Source: Diploscapter coronatus (lineage: Eukaryota; Nematoda; Chromadorea; Rhabditida; Rhabditidae). Taken from it: a stretch of 64,000 nt of DNA. This document shows, piece after piece, positions 37,631 to 51,231 of this stretch; position 1 is the stretch's first letter; each line of letters starts with the position of its first letter. A program made the position numbers and the translations under genes. The notes below the pieces were generated by a model that saw only the letters and a list, made by a program, of their open reading frames with translations, was not told where the DNA came from and did not search any database. Where the stretch lies: positions 54,451,249 through 54,515,248 of the forward strand of contig OZ038423.1 in the NCBI GenBank assembly GCA_964036155.1. Direction: 5' to 3'.

Positions 37631-40600
37631 ATGAATGAGCCTTCGACTTCATCGGCCAGTGAGCCAAAGAAGGTGGCAAGCAAATCGAAAAGCAAGTTGG
37701 CCTGTGTCGTGTGTGGAGATTCGGCTTTGGGACGACACTATGGCCAGAATTGCTGTAATGGATGCAAAGGATTTTTCCGACGATCAATTTGGAAAAATCG
37801 AACTTATAATTGTCGATTCGGAAGTAACTGCGAGATCGCGAAAGGTACAAGTATTAGGAATTACTGGTTTCTAATTGTCCAAGTATTTAGAGCAAAGAAA
37901 TGCGTGTAGAGCTTGTCGATTAGCCAAATGCCTGAGGTTGGGAATGAATCCCCGAGCAGTGCAAATGGAAACGAATGAAAATGATCAAGAAGATGATGAG
38001 GAAGTTGAAAGTGCTCTCAAAAAGTAAAACATTTTATTCGTTGTTGTCATTGAAAGAAAAAATCGACGAAAAAGTGAAAAACATGCAAAAATGAATTTGC
38101 CCTGCATTTATGGCTCCATCGCACAGATGAGACTTGCTTTTTCATTTTTCATTCGTCAATTTCATTTATTTCACTTTCTTTCGAATTTTCTCTCGAACAT
38201 TTTTTATTTTTAAATCTCAGAGAAGCGTGCTCACAAACGGATGCGAGTGCGACAGTGAAGAGCATGAGTCCGCCACATTCCGTCGTCAAAAATTACGTAA
38301 GAATCCGTTTAAAGGGTGCACGAAAAGTCTGAACCGTTTTTCACTTTCGAAAATGGGGCTGTAAAAAACCTAAAACCCAGTATCAAGTGGAATAAAATTA
38401 CGCAGATAGATAAGGTTGATAGAGGAGAAGATAATAATTAGGCTTTTTTCAGAAAGCCCTAGTAATCATTATTCTGAAGATAAATCTTCAGAAAAGAACC
38501 CAAAGCTGCCCAGACTTTTCGCGCACTGTATTTGAACTTTGCAATTCGTTTATTTTCAGGAACGTGAGCAGTTTCTGTCATTTCTGCGAGCGATCTACAA
38601 CCGAGTGGACGACCCAAATGCCCGCGGCCCTCCCAGCATCGAGTCTACCAGTGTTTTATTCGAAACTGTCTTCTACGAACCCACTCTTCTCTGCATTCGG
38701 ACACCTGTTTGTTTTTTGCCATTTATTTGGAAAAACCCCTCGTATATCAATGAAGTTCCATGAATTCGTGCTTTCATCTTCAAAACGCACAATTTTTATG
38801 TCAAAAATTGAAGTTTTTTTTTCTACAAATTTATGTGATTTTGAAGAAAAAAATTCGAAGTTGGGAACATTTTTGAAAACCCACTAAATTTATCGATGTT
38901 AAAACTGAAAAATGTAAACTTTTTTTAAATGAAATTCGCTTTTTCCCGAATAGTCAAAATTTCATGAGATTACTGGAAAATTAAACTTGTGTTTACTTTA
39001 CCTAGACATCAGTTCAAAACTACATCGGATCAACTCGTTATTTCCCTATCCTCCCCCTCATTCCCTCATCTTTTCACTCATTCTGCTTACATTTCAGATC
39101 ACTCCCACGGGCCATCGCATCGCCACTCTGCGAGATGTTCTTTTCGACTTTCGGAGATGTTTCGTGTTGTATGCTGACATGATGACTGCTTTGCCAGAGA
39201 TATGTGCGCTCACTGAGGCTGATCGGGTTGGTTGATAGACATAGGACAAGGATAGCTCACTGTATAATTAAAGAGCGAAAACCCTACCCCTGCAAAAGCG
39301 CGATAGTGTTCAAAAAGTGGTAGTACAAGAACCCCTAAGATAAGAAGCAAGTCATGTTCAGATTGCGGAGGCATAAAAAAGCCCAATCTAGATCGATGAT
39401 AAATGATCAATCCCATGAAACTGATCTATGCCAAAATCAGTTCATGATTTTCGCAATCACGGGGTTTTATATTTCACAAAGGTGTTCGTTTGAAGGTTGG
39501 GGTTGAGTCATTTTTTCTGGGTTTGCATTTTTTGTTTTTTTTTGACTTCGTCAAAATCTTAGTAACACCTCTGCGGATATTTTGATACCACGCTTTACCG
39601 TTTCGGGTGCAACTTGGGGAACCGTTTGCGCACTCTCTGTGTATAATTCACCAAGTACAACCATCACTAGTTTATAATAATGACACCCCTTTTCTTTAAC
39701 TCTCAATCCCTAAAATTTGCTAAATTATACAAGAAGTCACAATTTTAAAGGGCTTAGTTCATAGTTCGCGGGCTTTTATTTTGGAAAATGGTATGACTCA
39801 GACATAAAAAAAAACTCACGAACCATGCTAACTATCAACTAAGCCGTTTTAGAGGACAAAATTGGCAAGATTAAAGCAGTCGGACGATTTTAGATCACAA
39901 TTGCGAAGAACCGTTTTGCTCCTTTCTACTGGTGGCTGGCCTGCTGCTGGACGGCGAAGGCTGGATGTGATGGAGTCTGCTATTCCAATGGGTCGTATCA
40001 TCCGAGTGAAGTCTCACAGAAGGCCTTTCCTGAAGCTAGGTATATATTTTTCCTTGTTAGAACATACTATAAACAAAGACATTTTATCGAGCACACTAGT
40101 AGAATTCGGCGATTTAAGAGTGATTAATATCAACATTAGTTATCCTTTCCCTCTCTTATAGCGATCAAGGAAATGGAATATAATAACATTATTTATGATT
40201 GAAATGTGTCCTTTCCATGTGCTGACTTCTATTGCTGTGTTCGAGAAACAAATTCCATATCATTTGAAGTACCATCATCATGGACAAGTTGTTTCATATT
40301 CTAAGTGCTTTCATTTTTATCAATTGCGGGAGATATGTTTCTTTATTTGAATTTAATTCTTATTTTGTTTCAGAAATGTCTCTCGTCTTTCCGTCGAAAG
40401 CGTTTCGGTTCCACTGCGCAGTCTAGATTTGACTGAGGCCGAAGTCCTGATCGGATCTATATACAACATTTTTCAAGAATGTAAACTAATTTATGACGCT
40501 GCAACTCTAATTGTGCATCTTTCAGTTCCCCGGCCGCCGAACATTTCGCTGGAGTCGGAGATGATCATGGAGAGGGGCAGAGACAAATACACCCGGATGA

Positions 40601-41757
40601 TGATCAACTGCATACCCGTCGAGGAGCCTCAGTCCGCTATTCGCTTCGGTACAATTTCCATTCTGCAGGCTTCCATTACGGTATGTGTATTTTACCCTCT
40701 TATTTCTGCTATGTAATATTCAAATTTCATAAGATGACATTTTGCACATTTTGAACCAAAATTTTCACCAACTAGTTTAGTAATTTTATGAGCAAAGAAT
40801 AGAGATCCAAATTGTCCCTTACTCGTTCATTTTCAAAGAATTCTTTCTTCCTCCCCTGCATCATTTTGCTCCCATTTCCGCTATCTGTCTAGGCATCTCC
40901 TAGTTTATCGTGAATCCATGCATGAACGTTTCGAAATCTTTTTTTCCAGTGGAACAAACAAGCGCGATACAGATCTATCGCTTCAGTTACTCATAATCAA
41001 GTCAAGTCTATTTGCGAGAGACGATCTAGTTTATCTTTCTAAAGATCTTTTCATATCGAGGCTACAAACGAACATCTTTCATAGTTTACCATAAGCTGCG
41101 AATATGAATTCCATAGAGCAGTCTCGATTTTAGAAGGTGTAGAAACATGATGTATGATTTAATGAAAGGACGAGTGACAGTAATTGTCAAAATTTGCAGA
41201 GTCTCAAATATCTGACCTCCGACAACATCGAAGTCAGCGACGTGCTTCAGATTGTTCCCATCGACGACTGGTTTGTCGTTTTTCTCGATTATCTTCGAAA
41301 TATAGATTATCTGAACTTCAAATATTTTGGCAGAATTTTTACCTTCAAAGCATTTTTTATGCAGTGTGAGTCATAGTTATATCGGTACCACTTCAACGAA
41401 TGCAAATTCTTCCGCAATAAATCTAGCTTATTTTCATTACAAAATGATATATGTAAACTTCAATATTCGTATCCTTTGAATCGAAAAGAACTTTGAATAG
41501 AATATCGGTTATTCAATTCAAACTAACATGATAAAATGAATAGATGTCGTTATGATTATAACCCATTCTGTAAACAAATCATGCTGTTAGAATAAGTCGG
41601 ATTTAAAAAACAAAAACTTTATTTGTTAAAACCTTAGGATATGCCAAATGATAAATTATTTAAAAATCAGTTAATTTTGTTTGTCTGATGTAAAAATTTT
41701 AGGACGAACGATATTTTTCAAGCACGGAAAAATTGCCCACAAGGAGCAGAAATGTGA
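37631..41757 (+). CDS. Nuclear hormone receptor (nematode supplementary type), copy 1
   Basis: Ligand-type transcription factor. Ten exons keep phase: 37631-37844, 37891-38023, 38221-38296, 38560-38706, 39098-39226, 39894-40039, 40374-40480, 40526-40680, 41200-41270 and 41703-41757, about 410 aa. The DNA-binding domain has both C4 zinc fingers: [15 protein letters not shown]-box [30 protein letters not shown], and [20 protein letters not shown]. An acidic linker leads to a ligand-binding domain containing [45 protein letters not shown] and [15 protein letters not shown]. The start ATG lies 7 nt after an AATGCAG acceptor, suggesting trans-splicing. Exon lengths in the ligand-binding half match the next gene. 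The last exon ([14 protein letters not shown]...) is supported only by phase and position. I cannot name the C. elegans orthologue. Confidence 0.9.
38312..38528. mobile_element. Tc1/mariner-like MITE in nuclear receptor intron
   Basis: The two ends are inverted repeats (left GTGCACGAAAAGTCTG, right complement GTGCGCGAAAAGTCTG; one mismatch in 16) bounded by TA on both sides. At 217 bp it fills most of the 263-bp intron 38297-38559 and has no coding capacity. An inner small hairpin (AGGCTTTTTTCAGAAAGCCC) lies near 38440-38460. Confidence 0.8.
39751..39845. repeat. Short inverted-repeat hairpin in nuclear receptor intron
   Basis: The left arm starts GGCTTAGTTCATAGTT and the right arm is its reverse complement with one mismatch (GGCTTAGTTGATAGTT). 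The element is 95 bp and lies 48 bp before the next exon's acceptor. It could be a MITE remnant or an intronic RNA hairpin. Confidence 0.7.
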
Positions 41758-44614
41758 TGTAGTTCCAGTCGAATTTGCCTTAGGCAAGACACGTTGAAAG
41801 TGTAAAACGACCTGTAAGAAATGACTGACTGATTGAATAACAAATCGTAGACATAGAATATGGTGGGTGGAGTTTCGAGGACACCGAGACTAGACTAAAT
41901 AGGCTTATTTACTTCCCCCTTTCTAGAAACCTAACTGATTGCTGTCCTGTTCGTTAATCGAACCAACTTTTCCTATCTCACTTCCAGTTTTTGTTTGATC
42001 TTATCAGTTCTTCCTTCTTTCTCGCCAAAATTATGATGAACTAATTTTTATTTGAAAAAGGAACTAAAAATTATTGCGGAAACAAACTTTCTCAGTTCAG
42101 CTCTGATTGACGAAAGGAGGAACATTTGTGCAATACAGACGCTAAAAATAAAAATAAAAAACCCTGAGAAATTGATTCCATACCGAATCAATATAAAAGG
42201 TCGAAAAATAACTCCTTTTCCATTTAAGGCATTTTTATTATTTAGTCTAATAATATAAGTTTTACCATTACATAAAATTTTGATTCCCGATTTTCAATCG
42301 AAAAACAATGTTCTCATGAGGAAAGATGCTTATCTTTCTTCGAGTCGAATTTTTGGCACTCAATCTCGATTTTCCTTTGAGATATCGATATTTCCTTTAG
42401 AGTTTTGATCAATATGTAGGCAGAATGCAAGTTGGCCCCACCCACTCATCTTTTATCAGTCTATTAGTTTGTTCTAGAATGGTTATGGTAAAAGAGAAGA
42501 GTGGAGAGAGTTTAAAGAAGTCATTTCGTTTGTCGATTAAAAGAGTGACAGTAATTGAATCGAATGTTTTTCTTATTGTTGTGTTTTGGTATTCTGTGTT
42601 GAGATATGCAAGTATCATTGCGAGCAAAGCCATTTCAGTCCTCAGTCAAACATTTGCATTTCCGTTAACATGCAACTTACGCCAATCCATCAAGCAGTCA
42701 TCATATGGTCTGCTCCCATTTCCACTCCACATTTACCCCTCTTAATTACCCCTCCATCTGTATTCTGCATTTTTGCAGTCATTCGATTATTCAGTCAGTC
42801 ATTTCAATTTACAATTATCCTGAAGTTACGCTCTTTTGAACGAGCCAACTCGGGATGCAGTCTTATTCTTATGTTGACTATGAGAAATTTCTGTTCTCAA
42901 TTATTATTCCCATATCATTTTAGCATTTTCATAAAATTTATATTCTTCAAACATGTTATACAATCAATTTGTCATACTGATTGACGAGGGTTCTGTCGCA
43001 ATCAATAATTTAGCTCTTTAAAATTGAATCAATTGTTAAAAATGTTGATTCGAATGAAACCTGATCAGTCTTTTTGAATCAATTAAGAAGAAAATATTTT
43101 TCGACTTTGTACTGATCGGTTCATGAGAGTGAGTAAAACACTCCAGAATTAACTTGTTCTGCGACAGATCTTTCTAATCAGTCGATTGTATTTGCACATG
43201 AAAAGTAAGACAAGGAAGTACTGAAACTCGTTTACTACCCACGAAAAACTACTTCCCTTTTCTAACTTTTCATTTTCATCAATTTTAAATTGAATTGATT
43301 TTTGGCGTACGTAGAATAACTCTAGTTTTTATTTCAAGAGTAGTAGCGAGATAGTATCTATCTAATTAATGTATCATTAGGTCATTTGCCTCGTGCTGTT
43401 TTATTCATTCATTCTTTGCAGTGCATTGTCAGTTCGTCGGTGATGTGCTGTATGTATTGTCTGTTGCATTATGCGCTATGCGCCGTGTATTTGTCTCCGA
43501 TCAAAACACATCGTTTTCCCTCATTCTAATTCTCGAATTGGACGGGGGTCTGCCCTTCAACTGGGTCAGTCAGGGGTAAACCATGCAAACCATCCAGTCC
43601 ACACAATCAGTCTATCAGTCTGTCCGTAAACAAATGAATGGATAGACTCTCTCAATCCCTCCCTTTTTTTAATCATTTTTTGATCTCATTCCCATTTTCC
43701 CCTCCAAAAATCGTTGAGCGCTGTGATAGCCTACAAATATTTTCGATTTTTTGTTGTCATTTTATCGAGATTTTCGACTGATAAAATGTTTGAGTTTTTC
43801 ATTCGTCCAGGCGATAAATGGAAAGAGTGAAGGGGAAAAGAACGAGAAAAGGAAGAGTAAGAAATAGTGCCAGACGGAGAAAATAAAGGGCGACCATTTG
43901 TTAGTTGTCCAAATAGCCCTACAGCAGTCTGTCTGTTGGTTGAATCGAAAGGGGTCGTCGTCGCCGCACAGGCAGCAGTCATCAGTCAGCACAGTACCTC
44001 TGCATTTCTGCAGCCTTTCTCGTCATTCTTCATTCAACTTGTTTATTTGTGTATTTTTCTGCTTCGATGGTTCTGCATTATGGGGAAGTTTTTCAATTTT
44101 TTCCCTCCATTCTGGTCATTTTTCTACTCTTTTACTCTGTCTATTTCCCTCCTCCTGTATTGATTCTCGTTTCATTCCTTTCTATCTCTTCGTCTCTGTG
44201 CTCTCCCATTCTCACTTTGTGTCTCTCAAGAATTAATAAGCTGCCTGCAGACAGACAGACAGACAAAGATGCAGAAGCGCAGAGAACGTCTCCTGGTGCT
44301 GATTGCTGAGTCCAGCTCTTTTCCCCTCCCTTATCACTCTATCATTGGGTTATCTCTCATACTTCAGTAATATCTCCTACCTGCCTCTCTGCATGTGATC
44401 ATCAAGCATCGCTCCTCAGTCTGTTATTTAACTCCATTTATAGCTTTTACTCTTCATCTCTCCTCTGCAATTTTCATTTCAACAATAGTTTCGATGAACT
44501 CGTCATATTTCCTCTTTTACTGCAACTATTAAATATGCATATTTCGCTGATAAACTCGATGTAGTTTCTGTTTTGAAATAGAAAATAGTCGCGTATGTTA
44601 TACTTAAGGCCTCG
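41758..44614. other. Region between the tandem nuclear receptors
   Basis: No exon recognised. It is AT-rich to about 43600; from about 43640 to 44500 the plus strand is CT-rich and leads up to the second receptor's start, so this is a likely promoter or 5' region. A GACA microsatellite is embedded in it. Confidence 0.45.
44247..44264. repeat. GACA microsatellite
   Basis: About four and a half tandem copies of GACA within the CT-rich upstream region of the second nuclear receptor. Confidence 0.85.
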
Positions 44615-47600
44615 ATGACTATGAATCTGAATGCGAGCTGCATGAATTCAGAGCCGTCGTGCTCAAATTCAACGTCCTCTCCATCGATCAACAGAGCGGC
44701 TGCAAATGGCAGTGGCAGTGCCTCTCTGTCAGGCGCAGGCGGCAAGCAGCCCATGGTTTGCGTCGTCTGTGGAGATCTAGTACGTTTCATGTTGGTCTTC
44801 ATTGCAGCTTCAAATGCCCACTACATTTGGCTTAGTGATGTAGCGCCTGTTCAAACGTTCACAATTGTATTTTGCTCACCCTGCTTTTGTAAACATTTGA
44901 CATACTCGAGAAGAATATAATGAGAATAGAAATGAGGATACAGTGATATTGTGAAGGGCTAGATTTGTTCTAGTTAAGCTCGCTCTTGTTATTCAAAACC
45001 GTTGTTTATTACGTCATTCTTCTTTGCAAATTATTATTGCAAATTGAAAGAAAACGCGGAAGCAAATGATCTCGCCCTTGAAAATAATACGTGTGCAAGT
45101 GTAGAAGTGCAGGAAATTGCGTGAATTGTTTTGGTTTCTGAAAACTCTTCTGTAGGAATGAGGGAGTGATTTGCACGTAGCAGGTTGTAGAGGACAGTGT
45201 GCAATCCGTTTGTTGGCTGAATCTGTTCGAGTCCAATTTATCTCTCCTCTCCTCGCTCTCCTCGTTACTCGAACAACAATTGCTTCCCTCACGAGTTGCA
45301 TGACAGACAGACATTCAAAAAGATACAAAATATAAATCGACCGAGCAGAGGAGGGAAAGGGAAGTAAACAGATCGAGAGAAGGAGAAAGGAAGGAGGAAA
45401 GAAACCAAAAGGCCATGATGCACTTCTGCAGAAATGCACAATCCACACTTTCACATTACTGATACTGGCTGAATGAAGCCTGCAGAGACAGAGTTGAAAG
45501 ACCATACATTAAGGGGAATATTATACTCTACATGATAAATCGACCAATTTAATACCTTTCTTGCAGAGTTTGGGAAAGCACTACGGAGTGTGGGCCTGTA
45601 ATGGGTGCAAGGGATTTTTCCGAAGATCGATTTGGAAGAACAGAACCTATGGTTGCAGATTCGGAGGCAGTTGTGAAATCGCTAAAGGTGAAAATAATAG
45701 ATGTTTCATAAATGGAAATAATAGAAAACTAAAAGTTCATAGCGACTATTTGATCGTTATTGATTGATATTTCGTCTAGAAATTCGTGGAAAAGAACCAA
45801 ACATCGTTTGATCGATCGAAATATATCTATTTCAGAGCAAAGGAATACATGTAGGGCTTGCCGCTTGACTAAATGCCTTAACGCCGGCATGAATCCCAGG
45901 TAACTTCTAAATTTAGTTATTTCGTAGTTTCTTTTCCAAAAATAATCTTAGGCTATGCTGAATGTGTGAACTTTTCATTTCTTAGACATTGTGCATACAC
46001 TTCTAGAATTAGGCAAATCAGTCGTTAGTGTGTTGATTTGCAGAGCCGTACAGGGAGAGGAGCCGAATGAGCAGAGCTGCTACGAATACGAGGAATTCGA
46101 TCCTACCAATGATATGAAGTAAGCAGAAATTACATTATTGAAAGAATTTAACACGATTACCGTTATTTTATCTTCATGATGATAAAAGATAGAAAAGATC
46201 TTTGATTCAGATTCATAAAGTTTCTAAATAGAAAATCCACGTTTTATCCATGCTTTTTTGCGGGATAACTTTCACGAAACAAAATCCATTTTATCGTGTC
46301 AAATCATAATTTGAAAATGATCTACCATAAAATTGAGTACGGCATTTGTAATAGGAATCAATATTGATTTATATCAATTTTCTTTCAGAAATCGTGAGAC
46401 ACAAACTAATCTTCTGTCAAGTTATTATTCAATGGATTTTAAAGAAGATTTGAAAATTCAGGTAAGAAGATCAACTAGAAAACTACTAATTTATATTTTG
46501 CAGATAAAGAACAAATTAAATGATGAAATCAGGCAGATATTCGAGAAAATCGACGACGATCCCGTGGATCCGAACGATGCAAAGAATCTCGCCATTCCAT
46601 TCAGACTAGCTTTTTACAGTCCACACTTAGTCGCTAGGAGGACGAAGGTAAAATGATTCAAATTACTGACTACTTTATTCACATTCTAAGCAAGCTGAAT
46701 TCCAAAAATACCCTCTTTTCGTGAGATCAGCTTTGTTTTGGATGATTAAAGTATATAAATTTCATGATTAAACCAAGTTAAATATCATTATTTTATTAGA
46801 TAGCGCATTGTGATCCAGTATTTCGTGAAAGTTTGAACCAAGTGAGGTTATGCAATCAGTTTTATTTATAATAACCTTCCTATCCTAATTTCACTATTGC
46901 TTGTGCTATCTAACATGATCAGATTTGTCACGAAATGATCGATATGGAAAACGACTCTAGATTATAGCAGTTTATTTATAGTTTTATCCTGAGAAGACAT
47001 CGAATTGAGGTTTCTGACAAATCTTTGCGATTTTCGTGACAAATTTAGCCGTGAAGTGTCTCAATAATTGAATTCCTTCCTGTCAATTGGGACAGAGTGC
47101 AGATTCGTATGATATAGCATTCCTCTGACTCTGTTCCAGTTCCAATTCCAATTAACTCTTTCGATTCCTCCAATCGCATCTTTCTGCACAGTTTTGGGTC
47201 GGTTAGGATGGGATCTTTCAGTTCAGCAACAGAATTTGATCAATCAATTTTCATTCAACTATTCATTAAGAAAGACAGACAGAATTACTAACCGCAACCT
47301 AATTCTCATATCTCGCTATATAGGCTATCCGCTACATACACAACATCACACAAACAATGACACATTATGTAAAGATGATGATTATCGATTCAGCTCGAAC
47401 CAACGGGTTTGCGGGTGGCAACGTTGAAGGACGTTCTGGATGATTTCAAACGGATCTTCGTCCTGTTTTCCGATGTCATCAGATCCCTGCCTGAATTCAG
47501 TGAAATCAATTTAGAAGACCAGGTAAGTTTTAAACCCATTTTCAAAAAAATATATTTATCTACAGAAAAAGTTGATCTTCGTCGTTAAAATTCTAATTTT

Positions 47601-50052
47601 TAATTTATTGATTGTGAAAAAGTCAGTCTCTTCTTCAATTCATCATATTCTACCATTTAACAATTAATAATTACGAAATGGTTTTTTACATTGCAACAGT
47701 AGCACATTTTTATCGAAAATACTCGTATTAGGAGTACTAAAGTTCGTTTTCTTCTTAAGTTACGCATTCGATACTTTTATCAATTTTCAAAAACTAACAA
47801 GTAGAAAGTGATTTAGATTCATGTCTATTATTTGGATATTAGATAAATTGGATACGGGTTTGCAAGGATAAACTAATTTGAAACTTTTGCTCAAAATAAA
47901 ACCGCAAAAGCGTAGCCGCTCTTTCTAATAATTTGTATTTTGCTCCTTCAGATTGAAGAGTAGCATCTGCTAAAATAAAAATTAAAAAAAAAACAGATTA
48001 CCTCACTACATTTATGATTCATGAAAAATATTTTCGAAAAAGAAACCTGTCACGGATTAAAGGATAAGATTTTCTGTTGCAGATGAAAATCGGGAAGTCG
48101 CGATTTGCTGCATTTTACTGGTGGCTGACGGGGAATTGGTCTGCTCGATGTGGCAGTCCGGGAGTTGCCTATGCAAATGGAACATTTCATCCGGCAGAGA
48201 CAAGCAAGCAGGCATTTCCTGATGCTAAGTAAGTCAGAGCATAGTCTCAACAGCTTTCAAAGACCATACGTATTTCAATAACGCTACAATAAAGCGCGGA
48301 TTTGATATTACTGACCACTGATATATTAGATTACCGTAAGATATAAAATAGAAGCCCATGGAGCTCTTCTTCTTCTAGTTTTCGATCCCCAAATTTTCAA
48401 ACTGTCATAACCTCTCATCTAATGATCGTAGTCATTTCGAATCAAGACTAAATCCACTCTATACACTCCAAAGAGCAGTATAAAACTTTCGGGGATGATC
48501 TGAGTCAGATAATGAATAGTTTTGGCATATAGGGAGGTGGACTCTTATTATAGGAGGACTTCTATTTTAGATTTTACGACTTTGTACATTCAAGCATTTC
48601 GACCTAGATTTTTGACAAGCTTTCAGATACGCACATACAAGCTGAAGGAAATTATAGAAACAGATGAATGACTGATGAAAATGCATGACAATGAGAAAGA
48701 TACAATTACAATAGAATAAGATAGGGTCAAACTAGATGCATATGCAAATCAGAATACAGATTGTTTACCGGTCTGTGTTTGTATCATCTCACAGTTGAAA
48801 AGAAAGATCGTAATGTTCTCGCAATAATAAAGCACACCCCATTGACTTAGACAAGAAAAAGATGCGTCGATGTCGAATCTTTCCCTTTTCATCACCCACA
48901 ATTTGCCCTAATTCTTTTTTACAGCTAACTCAATTTTACGTTTGTTTCGATAATCGAAATAATCAGACATTTTTACGCAATTTTATGAAAAATAACTAAT
49001 TTGGAATTTAACTCCAATAAATTTATGTAGACGTAACTCTAAATCGACAACTAAATTTCACTGCTGTAACGCTCGTAAAATTGAAATAAGCGTTGAGAAA
49101 AGGCCATTCATTTTCTTCGACATTTTCCATCATTTAATGGAAAGAAGGTCAGATGAAAAATGAAAATCTCAAATAGCCGCAAATCAGTCACACTTTTGGA
49201 GTTAAAATACTGTAATTTCTGATTGGATAAATATTGACTAAGGAAAATGAGAAAAAGTCACACAAGTCATGAAAGTTGTTCAAAGTTATCATAAAATTAG
49301 AGAAGACTAGTGAAGATCAGCTTAGTTTTATTTTTCTATGAAATTTAATAATTATGAAAATTTATTAATTTCAGGCGAGTGACAGAACGATGTATGCAGA
49401 CCTTGGTAAAGCCTCTGAAAGAACTGCGATTGACAGACGAAGAGTTATTTATCGGGGCTCTATTTATTATTTTTGCCGATTGTAAGTCATTATCCTTTTT
49501 CTATGAAAATCAAGTGCCTTTTCAGACGTTCCAAATGTAACGGATGAAACACAGGAGATTCTGCTGCAGTCTCGCGAAAAATACACCGATCTGCTGATGG
49601 TTTGCAACAATAAATTGGATGAATTCGACAGACTGCAACGGATCAGCAGAATTGCTCTCTTGCCCTCTGCCATTTGTGTAATTTTTAAAATTTATGCCCA
49701 ATTTGATGTCTGGTGTTTTATCTATACCTACACGAAATATATTTGGAAAAGTGAAGAAAGTAAAATTTTCAGAGGACAGTTTAGAGCTATGATTTTGTCT
49801 TCAAAAGTAGAACTTCTTTCCAATTTATACTCAAATTCGAGACAAAATACATAGGACCCTTAAAAGTCAATTTTCAACAGGCTGAATGAATTGCCATTCA
49901 TTGTATGCTAATGTTTCCAGTAATTTTAGACATTGACATTCCTCGCGAGTGACAATATCGAGTTATCTGACGTGCTTCACATCGTGCAACTCGATCAAGA
50001 GACCGACTGGGCTGCAGAACTCCAACACCACAGATCCATGCGGAGATGTTAG
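44615..50052 (+). CDS. Nuclear hormone receptor (nematode supplementary type), copy 2
   Basis: Paralogue of the receptor just upstream. Eleven exons keep phase: 44615-44779, 45567-45687, 45836-45899, 46044-46118, 46389-46461, 46504-46647, 47394-47522, 48083-48228, 49375-49481, 49526-49677 and 49930-50052, about 432 aa. A Ser/Asn/Gly-rich N terminus precedes the C4 zinc fingers ([55 protein letters not shown]). Unlike copy 1, an intron splits the first finger after CVVCGDL. The ligand-binding domain includes [60 protein letters not shown] and [20 protein letters not shown], ending HHRSMRRC. Exons of 129, 146 and 107 nt in the ligand-binding half equal those of copy 1. The large introns leave room for regulatory elements. 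Confidence 0.92.
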
Positions 50053-50257
50053 GGATAGCTTATTTGAACATATATCAGAATTCTAAAATGAAACATAAAA
50101 AGAGATGAAATAAAGAATTTCTAAATCTTCGAAATGATTTGCAAAATAAATGTACAAAGTTGATTAGAAAACAATTTTATTTAAATCTTCAACAAAACAA
50201 AAACTCGCAGAAGAAAAATGAAGAGTTGAAAGAAATAACAGAAGAAGGCCGTGAAGG

Positions 50258-51231
50258 TTACGCGCTGGCAGGGGCGTTTCTCGGCTTGGGAGTCGTTCCC
50301 TCGCGGAAGCCGTTTCTGAAATAAAAACATCGTAAAAAAAATTCACACAATAAGCTATTCTTCGTGTATCATTCTTTTAAAGTAGAAGACAGAAATAAAA
50401 GAAAATCATAGTTTGGTGGTGTACAGATATTGTGGTAAAGTCTGGCTCGATTTTACATCTAAACTAAAATCTGAGGAAGATAATAAGTTCGCATGATGAT
50501 GATAATACACAATGGAATGAAATTACGACTTTGAATAATTCGAGTCGAAATTAGAAAATCCGAGTATTCAATAAATTATTGCTTTTACTCGTCGTACAGA
50601 TTTTCTCATGTATTTTAGTGGCACTGACTTTTGGCACATTCTGTAGAACAGTCTGCATGTTTGAAAGTGCAGAAAAGATCTCAAAATTTGAAAGAATAGC
50701 CAATATGAATAGTCGAACTTTCGAATAATCGTCAAAAATATACTTGAATCTCTTCTGGACGTTGCGGAGATGCTTCATGCGGCCAGTTCCAGTGGTGCGG
50801 CGACGGATCGACTTGGCAGCCCAGTTGTACTTGCGCTTCTTCGCGTCAGGGAAGCCGCACGACGCGCAGCGTTTCTTCTGAAAACGTTAAATATTCAATT
50901 GAATTGAAGAAATATCAACGATTTATTTATGCAAACTCTCAATCTAACTATCAAAAGAATTTTGCAATATCTAATGAGAAATACGAGACTTCATTTACGT
51001 AACGATGAAAATAGATACTTCTTTTTCGTTCAACGTATATCTCAAAAATCAACAAATCATTAATCCAAAATAACTTCTCAACTTGTCTAAATTCCTTCTA
51101 CTTATCGTAAACCTACTTTCATCAAATGAAATTAAATGTACCTGGATGTGGTAGCTCTTTCTGCCGCATCTCTTGCACAAGGCGTGGCACTTGTAATTCT
51201 TTTTACCGAATGCTTGAGTACCCTTCGTCAT
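50258..51231 (-). CDS. rpl-37: 60S ribosomal protein L37 (eL37)
   Basis: Structural protein of the large cytosolic ribosomal subunit. Three exons, 51231-51142, 50877-50744 and 50315-50258, encode 93 aa, close to the family's 90-97. The start [12 protein letters not shown] is typical, and the four zinc-binding cysteines are present (C19 and C22 in LCKRCG, C34 and C37 in RCASCG). The conserved blocks [20 protein letters not shown] and [12 protein letters not shown] follow, and the protein ends with [13 protein letters not shown]. The ATG lies 2 nt after a GATTTCAG acceptor, so the mRNA is probably trans-spliced with a leader almost at the start codon. It is divergent from the METTL1 gene. Confidence 0.97.

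Noticed and set aside
45014..45505. 163-codon minus-strand frame in a nuclear receptor intron
   Set aside because: Antisense to a GA-rich intron, no domain, no splice support and no ATG-linked signal.
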